A stretch of 64,000 bases of DNA. Origin: Eleusine coracana subsp. coracana (lineage: Eukaryota > Streptophyta > Magnoliopsida > Poales > Poaceae). Below the pieces are notes generated by a model. That model worked only from the letters and a program-made list of their open reading frames with translations. It did no database searches and had not been told where the DNA came from. How positions within the stretch are numbered: the first letter of the stretch is position 1; every line of letters starts with the position of its first letter. Of the stretch, positions 53,979 to 64,000 are shown in pieces. The position numbers and the translations under genes were made by a program. The stretch is taken from contig CM064423.1 in assembly GCA_032690845.1 (NCBI GenBank), positions 30,960,044 to 31,024,043 on the forward strand, given 5' to 3'.

Positions 53979-55594
53979 TATGGCAAATGAGTATGCTTCC
54001 CTATCATTTATCTAGGAAATAAAATAGGCGCTAGTTTAGTTTTCTATTCTTTTATTTATTTCATTCCATTAATGTAATCAGCGCCTATTAGTTTGCTTTA
54101 TCAATGAATAAAAGACTCACCTTGCCCATAAAGCGGGTGGAGTCCCCTTGCATTTTGCTTTTTCTTTGTTCTTTGTCTCAATAAAAAGTGCACGCAAGAA
54201 AACAAGTGTGGGGGAGATCCTCGAGACTTTCAACACGAACAAAAATTCCACACAATGAAAAATACATTGTACATCATCGCACGGAGCAGCACACCAAATG
54301 GGGCACACTTGGCGACTAGGGGGGGATTCGGCCGAACATGCCCTCGTCCCCCTCAGCCCCTATTGTCTCCGGCATGATGGTTTGCGCGTCCTATCCCTTA
54401 ATCTCCCTATTTGGTTTTTTGTTTTAATTTTCTTAGAGTTAAAATGATAAAATTAACCAAAAGAAAATTAAAATGAACCCTATGATGTCTCCTACTAATA
54501 TTGAAATTTTCCATGGTTGGCATGCATGCTCCTTATTCCTAATCTTTATACCAATGCTAGTGGAAAATATTAGGGTCCGCATGTTACCTAAGTTATTGAC
54601 TAGTGTGATATGGTTTGACAAAGTGATTTTTGATGTCTTTCTGCATAAAGTACTCAGGATTTATTTTGAAAATTTAAATCTTCGTGCTTACTCCTCAATG
54701 ATAAAAAGTGAAATCCAACCAAAGCCAAATAAACTTTATTGAAAATCTAATGCATTTGCTGCTTGTGACTTTGTTGAACCTTGTCAAACTCTTGACCCTT
54801 GTGAGTTGCTTGTTATGATTTATTAATCAAGTTCATGTGCACACCAATTTTGCTAAAAACTTCTACTCTAAAAGTTAGCTTTCCCACCATCATTCCATCC
54901 ATCCAAGCAAATACTCCATGAAATTCTTGATTGTGATTCTCTCTCATTTGATATTTTAGAAGGCATGGCTATCAAAAATAAAATATAATCCTTGCTCCCA
55001 ATCAAGAGCATGATTAAAAAAAAATACAAGAATGATGTAGCCATGTCCAAGATCGTTCAAAGAAAGAGAGAATCTACATGTAAAGGAGTATCGGTTCATT
55101 CCCACCATCCAATCCATAAAGTGTGCACATACTTGATTATTGATTCATGACTTGTTTTCTCCTTGGATCTGGTTTTTGACTTGGTAAAATATGAAGCACA
55201 AGTATGCTACTTTCTTTATTTACTACCCCGAGCTCCACGAAAAGCCATATTTAGATGTAGAAATAGAAAGAGGCAAAAGCAAAAAGCCTTGGTGAGGATC
55301 CACTTACACAAATATTGAGTGATTTGAGAGAATCATTTGAGGAGTATAGCCTGCATTTATTTTTGAAAATATTTTCAAAAACATGACTACTTAGCAAAGG
55401 AAGTCAAGAAGATCAAAGTCTCACCATTCCACTCTTCAATCGCCCAAGGTAATGTGGTAGACACTGCAAATCCACTAGTACAGGTATGGTTTGAAATAAT
55501 TTGTATGCTAGCATCATACCATTTGGAGATTTATGATCCACCTTAGTCCTTTTCATTTACTCAAGGATGAGCAAAGGCTAAGTGTGGGGGAGTT
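53979..55594 (+). other. Athila-B 3' non-coding region with two polypurine tracts
   Basis: No credible gene. Internal GTGTGGGGGAG at 54206-54216 and terminal GTGTGGGGGAGTT at 55582-55594, about 1.38 kb apart. The part at about 55290-55380 (gccttggtgagga, attgagtga, gagagaatcatttgaggag) is recognisably related to the minus strand of the array's 3' non-coding region. Confidence 0.65.
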
Positions 55595-56698
55595 TGTGGG
55601 CGGTCACTAAATACTTAGTTTAGACTGTCAATTATCTGCATAAAAGCAATAAAATGAACAACCAACATAGTCATAGGAGTTTATTACTAACAAATTCCAT
55701 AAGTGTTGGTAAATGTGCTGTAGGTAATTATTCCACAGAATTCATAGAGAATCCACATCATCAAGGGAGAAAGCACACTTCCGGCCAATCAGTGCCAAGC
55801 ACGCGGATTTACTGGCACACTTACAGAAGAAAATCGACGTAACCCACCACCTTACGGTGTAAGGAGGGACAAGGGCCACCCACCAGGGACCTAGAGCAGA
55901 GGGGGGCCAAGGGCCCACAACCCCTGTTCAGCCGAACACCCCTGTTTGGCCGAACAGGTGGGTCCCCCTCTGGTGCACCGCCTCCATCTATCATCTCTTG
56001 GTGCCTCTCCAAGATCGGTTGTGCATGTTTGGTGGAAGTTATCGACTCTAGGAACCGCTTTTAAGTGCTACAAAAGGAAGGGAAGGACTTCACCGTCTCA
56101 ACACTTAAAGATAGAATTAGTACTTCATTTCCAAAAGGCCCAATGCTGCCAAAGCATTTACAAAATAGGGAGAGAGTGAGGAGGAGTCCAAAAGAGGAGG
56201 TTCGGGCTTGTCCAACCCCTTCTCCGCACTTGTACCTCGATAGATGCTTGCCTTATTTAGTAAGTATTCATGATTCTTCTATGGTCATTGGTTTCCTTTT
56301 TAAGTAAGTTTTAGTACTTAGTTGCTTTTCTTGCTTAATGCTCTATTTAATTAGAGACCTTAGTCTTGGCCCATCGTACGTAGAGATTAAGGGAGTAATC
56401 GAAAGCATAGACATGGTGTCTAGGCCGTAGATTGCTTTTTTTTATCGTGTAGTCCATGGATTGCTATAGATAGGCAGTAGGTAGTGACAGCCCTATATGT
56501 CCTTTGAAAACCTCCACGTTCGGCTACACAGTAGGCCCTTGGTCGAAATCGCACTTTGGATGCAGGGGAAAACCGGATGCCCAATGCAAGCAGCTTAGTG
56601 TCAGACTTACTCTGAATAGGACTCTTTTACCATTTAGAATTCTCTCTACCCGAGCCATAGTTATCTTGGTGTCCTTGGACGATTAGAATAGAAGATTA
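55595..56698 (+). repeat. Athila-B 3' LTR (truncated)
   Basis: Begins TGTGGGCGGTCAC right after the polypurine tract. It shares the conserved block gtgacagccct...tcctttgaaa.cctcc and tggatgcagggg (56486-56575) with the array LTRs in matching orientation. The expected ...CA end is not found; near 56698 the sequence changes to Tat-2 integrase. Confidence 0.7.
55925..56077 (+). promoter_or_regulatory. Athila-B LTR promoter: palindrome pair and TATA-like box
   Basis: Two near-palindromes, GTTCAGCCGAAC (55925-55936) and TGTTTGGCCGAACA (55943-55956), one mismatch each, lie about 110 bp upstream of the TATA-like gctacaaaagg (56067-56077). Confidence 0.5.
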
Positions 56699-57799
56699 GC
56701 GCACACATTAAGTGGTTATGTGTGACTTGCACGAAGGCATATGTGGTACCCATCAATCGGCCTATAAAATGAGGTGGTTAGTGAAAAGAACAAGGTATTA
56801 TTGGCCTACTATGCTAGAGGATTGCTTCAAGTATTACAAGGGGTGTCAAGACTGTCGGAAATTTGGAGCAGTTCAGAGAGCACCGGCATCGACTATGAAT
56901 CCAATTATTAAGTCGTGGCCATTCAGAGGATGGGGTATGGATATGATTGGCCAAATTTATCTAGCATCTAGCAAGGGTCATAAGTATATTCTGGTGGCTA
57001 CAGATTATTTCACAAAGTGGGTTGAAGCAGTGCCGACGAATAATGTTACGGCTAGTGATGTGATCAACTTTGTGAAGGAACATATTATATATAGGTTTGG
57101 TGTGCCACAGACTATTACGACTGACCAAGGTTCTGTCTTTACTTCGGAAGAGTTTTAGAGCTTTGCCGATAGTATGGGGATCAAGCTGTTGAATTCATCA
57201 CCTTATTATGCTCAAGCCAATAGCAGAGGCATCTAACAAGAGTTTAATCAAGTTGATCAAGAGGAAGATATATGAGCAACCAAGGAAGTGACATACAACA
57301 TTAGCTGAGTCATTATGGGCATACAGGATGGCATGGATCGATCAAAGTACCTCCTTATCAATTGGTGTATGGGCATGAATTAGTTTTTCCTTGGGAAACA
57401 AATCTAGGGTCCAGAAGAATAGAACTACAAGACCAGCTATCAGGCGATGATTACACACAAGTTATGTTTGATGAATTACAAGATGTTGTGTACCATCGGA
57501 TGAGAGCCCTGGAAAGGATACAAGAGAATAAAGCCCATGTGTCCCGATTCTACAGTAAAAAGGTGGTGTCCAAGAGTTTTTCAGAAGGAGATTTAGTCTG
57601 GAAGATGATTTTGTCCATCGGCTCTAAAGATAATAGGTTTGGAAAGTGGTCGCCAACATGGGAGGGACCGTTTAAGATAAGCTAATGTGAACCAGGCAGT
57701 GCATATTTCCTACAAGAGTTGGATGGGGAACAATTTGGCAAAGTAATGAATGACAAATATTTAAAGAAATATCAACCAAGCGTGTGGGTTGGCTCATGA
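56699..57799 (+). pseudogene. pol: Tat-2 integrase (decayed)
   Basis: Zinc region with H and C residues (MCDLHEGICGTHQ, YYKGCQDCRKFG). Core motifs GMDMIGQIYLASSKGHKYILV (first Asp) and TITTDQGSVFTSEEF (second Asp). The Glu region follows only after an indel near 57218. The C-terminal domain runs at 57362-57685 (VYGHELVFPWETNL, GKWSPTWEGPFKIS) and then, past a stop, to a YLKKYQPSVW ending. Several stops and frame changes are present. Confidence 0.8.
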
Positions 57800-57898
57800 C
57801 CTCGAGTGCTTGATCACGATCGATATGAAAAATATCATCCTTAGCTTAAAAAATAAATGAAGAAGAAATGTTTCACAACCGATGAGTTGTCATCGTCT

Positions 57899-60800
57899 TT
57901 AGATGGCCGATATCACAGATATCACCCGTTCAAAAAATATTACAAAACATGATGTTGTGTTCAAAATATCACAGAAGCCGATGATGTCGATGGCATAGAA
58001 GCGAAGCTCATCGATTTCTGAGATGATGAGGGCGTCTTCCTCGATCGACCAAGGAGTGCTCGAAGCTACGTTCCACAGGTTGATGACTTTCATATAAGCT
58101 GATGTGTCAACGCTCTCCTGCACCGTGATCTCTTCTGGTACTCGAGCAAGGGCTACTTCCACGTCGGCTATTTCCTTATTCTTCGCCTCTGGTGCTACTT
58201 GGATTTCTTTGTGCTCTTTCTGCAAGCTTTCTAGTTTGGTCTTGAGGTTAGCCGACTTGAAAACCAACGAGAAGTACTTCTTTTTCTCTTCGGCAGCCTT
58301 TTTATCAGCTGCTTCTGCCCGGCTTCTCTGTTCTAATTGTTGTTCGATGCAGGCCTAGGCCTCGAGGACTTCAAGCTGGCGAAACTCGATGGAGGCAACT
58401 GGGTGTAGAACCGAGATAAGGTTAGGCGGCAAGAGACCTTTGATTTCCAGGTACCGTGCCTTGATCGTGCTGGAATCCAGAACCAGTCGTTCGATCGGTA
58501 TGTCCAGGTGGTGGTGGATGTCTTGGAGGGCAGCTCGGATCTTTGGAGGAAAATGCAGAGAGGAAGTGCGCTTGGCAACGCGAGTCTGTAGAAGGAATAG
58601 AGGCAATAAGAAATTCAATAGATGAAGCTAAAAGAGAGTAAATTTATACCACTGGTTCAGGAGGAGTAATGGGTCTTGGGGCATCGGCCGGTGTGGTGTC
58701 CACAGAAATGTAAGCATGGACGGCCGATGACAAGAATGCCTGAGAATATTAAAATGCTAAGGCCATGAACTGATGGAGCAAGGGAATTACAGTGGAAGTT
58801 ACCTGTGGATTGACTCAGGGAATGATGGCCAGAGTTGATGAAGCCTCTGCTGTAGAATTCTTTTCTTCAACTGCTCTTTCAGAGTTAGCGATATCGGCAT
58901 CTCGAGAATCAACGGAGGCTGTGCGCACTGAGGGGCAATCTGATAGAGTCGTGCTGCTAGATCAACTCCTAGAGTTGGGCATGATTTTCTGGAAAAGCCA
59001 CAAAGGTAAATAACATACTATGAGAAAATGATTGGTAAAATAAAAGAAGTGTTGTTACCGTGGCTACTAAAGAGGAAGGCTGATCCATCGATTTGGGGGG
59101 ATTCATAGACTCTTCTGTTGGCGCAGTTGCCAATGTTGATGGAGAGGCCGTAAGAGATGTAATTGCAGAAGTAGATGGGACAACAGGAGTTGATGGTGAC
59201 GTTTGAAGAAAATTTGTGAGGATAATGCGAATAAGCATGCAAGCAATATTAAAGTTTGGACATGTTACCTGTGCAGCTTGAGCAAGGCCAGTAACAACAT
59301 CTTGTGCTATTATTTGAATGATGGCCAGAGTCGATGAAGCTGTCTGATGAATAGAGGAAGATCAAAATCTAAAATGATAAATCTGCAGATGATCTTCAAG
59401 ATTAAAGGTTCGTTACCTGAGCTATCAATGTAGGATCAGTCGGGGCTGATGGAGTTGATGAGGCTAGCGTGCTTTTGTTGCACAGTTGCTTGAGTCGATT
59501 GGATTGCAAGGCCAACTTTCCTCTTCCGCGGCACTTTCCTCATAGTTTTTTGTAGGCCTCAGCCACTCAAGATTTGAGCAGGAGTTGGGGCATCACAACC
59601 TATGATTGGGTTATTGGTCATTCGACAATATCTGATCGGCTTCCCGCTGTTTCTCATAATTGGAGGAATTATAGCCGGATCCTGCATTATGAGATGATTA
59701 GTTATTAAAAGTCGATGAGAAGACAATATGAACCACAAGACATTGAAGGAGCTTACTGGATCTTCAACACCGATGAGATGGTTGGTCAACTGGTTGCAGA
59801 AGAGATGTTTTCTCCATTCTCTCCACCAAGTTTTGAACAAAGCGGAGCAAGAAGGGAGTAATTGCAAGTCGACCAGCTTACCCATCAGAATTTCTACAGC
59901 CATGTCATAAATCTTCTTGTATTCTAGATGGCTTTTGAGTTCCTGTCTGGCCCTTAGTCGACCAATAAAGAAGGAGCCGACAGGGAGCAGTCTGAAACCA
60001 AGTTCACAGGATATCACTGTTGGATTATAAAACAGTGATATGAACGAGTTCTGCGCTGCCCACCGTGAAAGTCGACAAGAAGGGTGCCAGGTCTAATGCA
60101 AGCTTCCAGGATGAGGGTTGATTGTCTGTCTTGCAGAGGATTGTCGGGATGAAATTTTGAGGGGTTCTCAAATTCCAATTCTTCATAAGGAAATCAGACT
60201 TGTTTTTGTGTTTGGATTCCATTGTAGAAGAGGATGAAATAAGCATTGAAGTCTTCCCTTGTCATCCTATGCCCAGGAATCGCAATGGAGGCCTCACCTA
60301 GTGATGTGCAACAGTGTTCAAGTATTTCTTCATCCTCTGCTGCATCTGAAGAAGGGAAAGCGTTCTCTGTGAAAGGGGGGAGTTCCATGGCTTGAGAGCA
60401 GTAAATGTTGCCATAGTTGTATGAACCACCATGGACTCCCTGCTGCAATGGTCTGGTTGGTTTGAAGGTAGACGGTAGTGCGATGCAGAAGTTGATAAAC
60501 TGAACCCAAAAGGAATCTACCTAGAGGGAATTTTTGGCCATTGGCTAGGATTTCTGCCATGCCTTGGAAGTTGGTAGTGGGCATGCAAGAGGATCCACAG
60601 AATATAAAATGTTCCAACCAGAGGTTCAGAAATGCCGTCAATTCCTTGTGGGAAACTGATCCAGTTTTCTGGTATGCACTGATGAATTTGGGCCAACTGG
60701 TTGCACTCGTGGTGTCAAACTTATGTTGTTTCTTAGTATTCTGGACAAGGAAGGAGTCAGAGTATCGATTGACATTCAAACCAGTCAGCATGATTACGTC

Positions 60801-61409
60801 CATGAGGGGAGGAGCCATGGGCCCTTGATAAAACATAAAAGCATTCAGAGGATCAGACCAAAAGTAGGAATCTATGACTAGGATGGGCTCATTTTTTTCC
60901 ATATCAACTAGAGACAATGGCAATGCTTCATCTATTTGGGCATCCAAGAAGGTGGCGGCACGTGAGTTCGTGATTCTTCGGTACCAGTTTCTCCAACCCT
61001 TGATTTCTGATGGCCATGATCTAAAAACAGTTCTCCAAGGCTCAGGGGTGGCTATGGTGGATTTGAATGGAATCCTATTGGTTTCGAAATTGATGAAGTC
61101 TCTGGGGTCGGAGTCATTGCATGGGCCTAACTAAAAATGTTTTTCCGCAATAGCAGATGGGATGCAGATCTCATTCTTAAGTTCGTAAGGAAGAAATGGA
61201 GAGCTAATATCAAATAAGGGACTAAGTGATATCTGGCATAGTACAAAAGTAATCTAGAAGTTATTGCTAAGTTATGAGGGTGAAGATGCTACAGTGATTA
61301 TGAAGGGTGAATAGTAATGAAGAACATTAGAACCAGATTGGTGAACCCTAGAAGGCTAGAAGGAAGCGGAGAAGTAAGTTATCTTAGGAACCTGATGCGG
61401 AGTCGCCAT
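57899..61409 (-). pseudogene. Tat-2 antisense gene: plant mobile domain (PMD) protein, decayed
   Basis: Gene opposite to Tat-2 pol. A possible start is ATG ending at 61409 (MATPHQVPK), probably followed by an intron. The plant mobile domain (aminotransferase-like PMD, as in MAIL1/MAIN-type proteins) begins at 61134 (GPCNDSDPRDFINFETNRIP, GWRNWYRRI). It continues with DEALPLSLVDMEKNEPILV, FWSDPLNAFMFYQGPMAPPL and DVIMLTGLNVN to about 60380, where the frame shifts. It resumes at 60448-60194 and 60017-59559. Downstream pieces at 58618-58333 and 58267-57899 are helical and coiled-coil-like (LKTKLESLQKEHKEIQ). The gene is broken by frameshifts. Its function in retroelements is unknown. Confidence 0.7.
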
Positions 61410-61649
61410 TGAGGAGGAGGAGCTCATCAGTGTTGATTTGTGCTTGGAGTTGAAGTCCTTCTAAGGAGCGCGACAATGAAACAAGAAATAGAAGAAGGTC
61501 AAAAGGCTCTGGCTTGGGTGAAAATGAACGAAGGAAGAAGACGCATCAATAAGGATGGGACGCCGGTAGGTTGCGCTAAAGGCACGCGGTGAACGAGGAG
61601 ATTAAATCCGACGCACGTGGACTTCGTACCCCGAACTCAGGGGGGCAAG

Positions 61650-63006
61650 TGTTGACACCGGAATTTAGGATGGGCCCAGTAATTAGAGGCATAGTGTGCA
61701 AATCAGCCAAGTCAAAGGAGTTCGGCAGTCGAAGGGAATGAAGTGGACTCGCTAGGGTTTATTTTATATTTTCCTATTTTAGTTCCAATTTAGTTTTGAA
61801 ATAAATCTAGTCGGCTTTGTTTTGAAGCTAGGGAGTCCTGACTGAGTCAGGTCAGAATCCCCATGCACGGGGCTACAAATATGTAATAGGTTCTATACAG
61901 AAAAGATTAACACTTTCGTTCAATACAACTCGGCGCATCGCCACCTTTTCCTATTCGACAAAATCCTCATCTCGCATGGGCTGCATCGGCTCTGATCTCG
62001 GCGAGAGATTTGGATTAGTCAACCTCGGTAATTCTATCGAATTTAACTAATACTTTCTCATTGATTTGATATTCTAGTTGTTATCTTTTGAATTGCTTGT
62101 TATCCGATAATTAGGTCTGTTTCGTGTTTATTTTATCGACTTTGGGTTGAAATATTGTCTCGGTTAGGTCCGATCTATTGTAATTTTAAGTAGGTTTTGT
62201 GAACGTGATTTAGATCTATTATTCAAGTCACTATTGATTTCTATTTATAATTGAGTAAAATCTAGCTTTATTTATCGTGTATGGGCACTGTCTCGATTAA
62301 GCTCGATCTGCTCGAATCAGCAAGGCTGCATCGACTTAGACCTCTTGCTGGGTCGATAGGGCTAGATTCTATTTGACAATAGGTAGAGTCGATAGGGTTC
62401 TATTAGGACGTTTAGCCGATAGGTTATCACGGCTCGATGAACTCCTTGGAGCTTTTCTTAATTATTTGCATATTTGGGTAGTCGATCGCCCCCATTAATC
62501 AGGATAAATTAGATCTGTGGTTTTATGGCATATTTGCAATACCAGCTAACAGATCTATCGACTTAGCACTATCGACAGGGTGAGTCTGCACATTCACTAT
62601 AGATCTATCGACTTCGCCCTACCGACTTTGTTCCATTATATTGAATGGGCCAGTTATTGCATGAATACTATAAGTTTATCGACTCTGGCCTATTGATCTA
62701 TATCTTATCAGTGTTAATGTTTTGTAGTTGCTTGCTTAATTGAATATGCCGATAAGCCGTTATAATCACTCGATTAGTTTATTCTCATTATATCATCTGT
62801 TTATCAGCATCGGTTGGTTTTCACGAATAATGACTATCAGCTTTCTTCATCAGCCTGTCTGGGGCCGATGACCCGAGGCATTTGATTGCGTGTTCTCTTT
62901 GTTGATTTGTAGAGAAAATCGACTAGCATGCTCCGATTTCCGTATTGAGCCTACACTGGAGTTAGGTACATCTCCCAAGTCGCACGCGTAGATTTTCGTG
63001 TCAACA
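61650..63006 (+). repeat. Tat-2 3' LTR
   Basis: 1357 bp, TGTTGACAC...GTGTCAACA, a perfect 9-bp terminal inverted repeat, directly after the polypurine tract. A TATA-like tacaaata lies at 61875. The downstream half has many ATCGAC/GTCGAT words. The element's 5' side is lost, so the target duplication cannot be tested; the right flank begins acagg. Confidence 0.85.
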
Positions 63007-64000
63007 ACAGGTAGAGTGAAGGGTGATTGGGAGACACTACGGGATAGATTTTGTCTTGTGTTCTCCCCATTGTCATGTATCACCGCTCTGTATTCAGAAG
63101 TCCTTAGCTTCTAGTCGAAAGAGAAGGACTCTATAGGTGCAACTTGGGCTAGATTTATGTTGTTAATCTGCTTTGGTCCAGACTTGTCCATTCCCGACCA
63201 TGTACTTTTGCAACATTTTAGTACGGGTCTAGACAACAAATCTGCCATATATCTTGACATTTCCGCCAGAGGATCATTCGTGCATAAAACACCGGCCGAA
63301 GGAAGGGATATCTTTGAGTGTATTCTTGAAAATACATCCTTCCTAGCTAAAGACGAAGAACCATCGACGGAACACGTCAAATCCAATGATGGGGTCCTAA
63401 TTCCTACCGAGCCTGATACTGTAGCCTCTACATCCTTATACTCAAATTTAGAAACCATGTCTGAACCACCCAATTCAGAGGATGAGGAGCCCTCACCCTC
63501 TGACTTGCCATTCATGTTCCAGGATAGTCTATTTGAAGATTACGGGAATGCCTTGAATTATGAAATACATGTTAGACCGTCTGCTCCTGACATTCCTGCT
63601 TGTCCCCACGACAAGGTGTTTCTTCAAGAAACAGTCAGGGAGCTAACCTCCATCATGAGTGATGCTTGGTCGAGAGAGATTGAGCTTTCTTTTGACATTT
63701 GTCAAAATAAGCCCTCCCTCTTCCTACATCCAGCTCTACGTTAGAGGGACACTAGTAATTGACTTGTACAGTCCCACTATTGGTGCCAACATAATGTTAG
63801 ATTCTTTTGCATTCAGTCATGTGAATGATGTGCCGCTGACATCAACATGTAAAGGGAAATTGATGGAAGGGATTGGAATTTTGCATGGAGTGTCTATGAG
63901 AGAAGAATCTGTCGAGGCCATCTTAGATTTCCACCTTTTGGAAATCCCAAATTTTGACATCCTAATCAGGCACCCTATTGAGAAATTTCTCATAGATGTC
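63007..64000 (+). pseudogene. gag-pro: Gypsy gag-protease fragment (partial, frameshifted)
   Basis: Coding sequence of another Ty3/gypsy element into which Tat-2 seems to have inserted. From 63012 a gag stretch (FCLVFSPLSCI, then SKEKDSIGATWARF) leads to 63157-63744 with GPDLSIPDHVLLQHFSTGLD and YLDISARGSFVHKT. Next is an acidic linker (SNDGVLIPTEPDTVAST). Near 63730 the frame shifts; the reading YVRGTLVIDLYSPTIGAN, then EAILDFHLLEIPNFDILIRHP, is protease-like and runs open to the window end. At least two disruptions occur, including a stop near 63113. Confidence 0.65.

Larger units (their letters stand above)
56699..63006 (+). mobile_element. Tat-2: 3' half of a Tat-lineage retrotransposon
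   Basis: Plus-strand remnant: integrase (56699-57799), antisense gene (61409-57899), polypurine tract (actcaggggggcaag, ending 61649) and 3' LTR (61650-63006). Everything before integrase is missing. Same architecture as Tat-1 but a different family with a different antisense protein. Confidence 0.8.

Noticed and set aside
63111..63515. 134-codon minus-strand frame opposite the gag fragment
   Set aside because: The plus-strand reading matches gypsy gag; the minus frame shows no domain.

Overview
The window is plant nuclear DNA, most likely from a grass (Poaceae), and consists of LTR retrotransposons inserted into or fused to one another. I find no host gene, tRNA, rRNA or CRISPR array. The lineages are Ty3/gypsy: Athila (primer binding site of tRNA-Asp type), Tekay-type chromovirus, Tat with antisense extra ORFs, and CRM, the centromeric retrotransposon lineage. 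Two CRM-lineage elements, one of them non-autonomous, point to a grass and suggest, as inference, a centromeric or pericentromeric location.

Layout. 1-2565: Athila-A, minus strand, gag part, PBS and 5' LTR. 2566-6835: truncated Tekay-type element, minus, with its LTR fused to an RT-PR-gag remnant. 6836-17039: Tat-1, minus, decayed gag-PR-RT-RH-INT, with an antisense intron-containing gene (Transposase_28 type) between pol and the 3' LTR. 17040-17590 and 52662-56698: Athila-B, plus, a fragment from integrase to 3' LTR. Its integrase is split by a 35-kb insertion with the 5-bp target duplication GTGCC. 56699-63006: Tat-2, plus, integrase end, antisense plant-mobile-domain gene and 3' LTR. 63007-64000: gag-PR part of another gypsy element.

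The 35-kb insertion (17591-52661) is a tandem retrotransposon on the minus strand: LTR-body-LTR-body-LTR-body-LTR with shared LTRs and one target duplication around the whole. Each body has an intact 833-residue gag-protease ORF, an internal TATA promoter and a second ORF in the Athila env position, but no RT, RNase H or integrase. The family is therefore non-autonomous and would need polymerase and integrase from a relative. Body 2 contains a 10.6-kb CRM-type element (27401-38002, TSD CTTAT), plus strand, whose only ORF joins a degenerate protease to a degenerate integrase. That ORF is interrupted by a second CRM element (30329-36608, TSD CTTTG), minus strand, with a single 1424-residue gag-pol ORF that has lost the catalytic centre of RT in frame. 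Both CRM elements have LTR pairs of equal length that look identical, so they are young.

Most notable signals: (1) paired GC-rich palindromes about 90-110 bp upstream of the TATA box in three Athila-type LTR families and in one internal retrotransposon promoter; (2) the tandem array; (3) a duplicated polypurine tract about 1.38 kb apart in both Athila-B and the array family; (4) in-frame catalytic loss in CRM elements whose ORFs stay open. Nested order with target duplications: Athila-B, then array, then non-autonomous CRM, then CRM.
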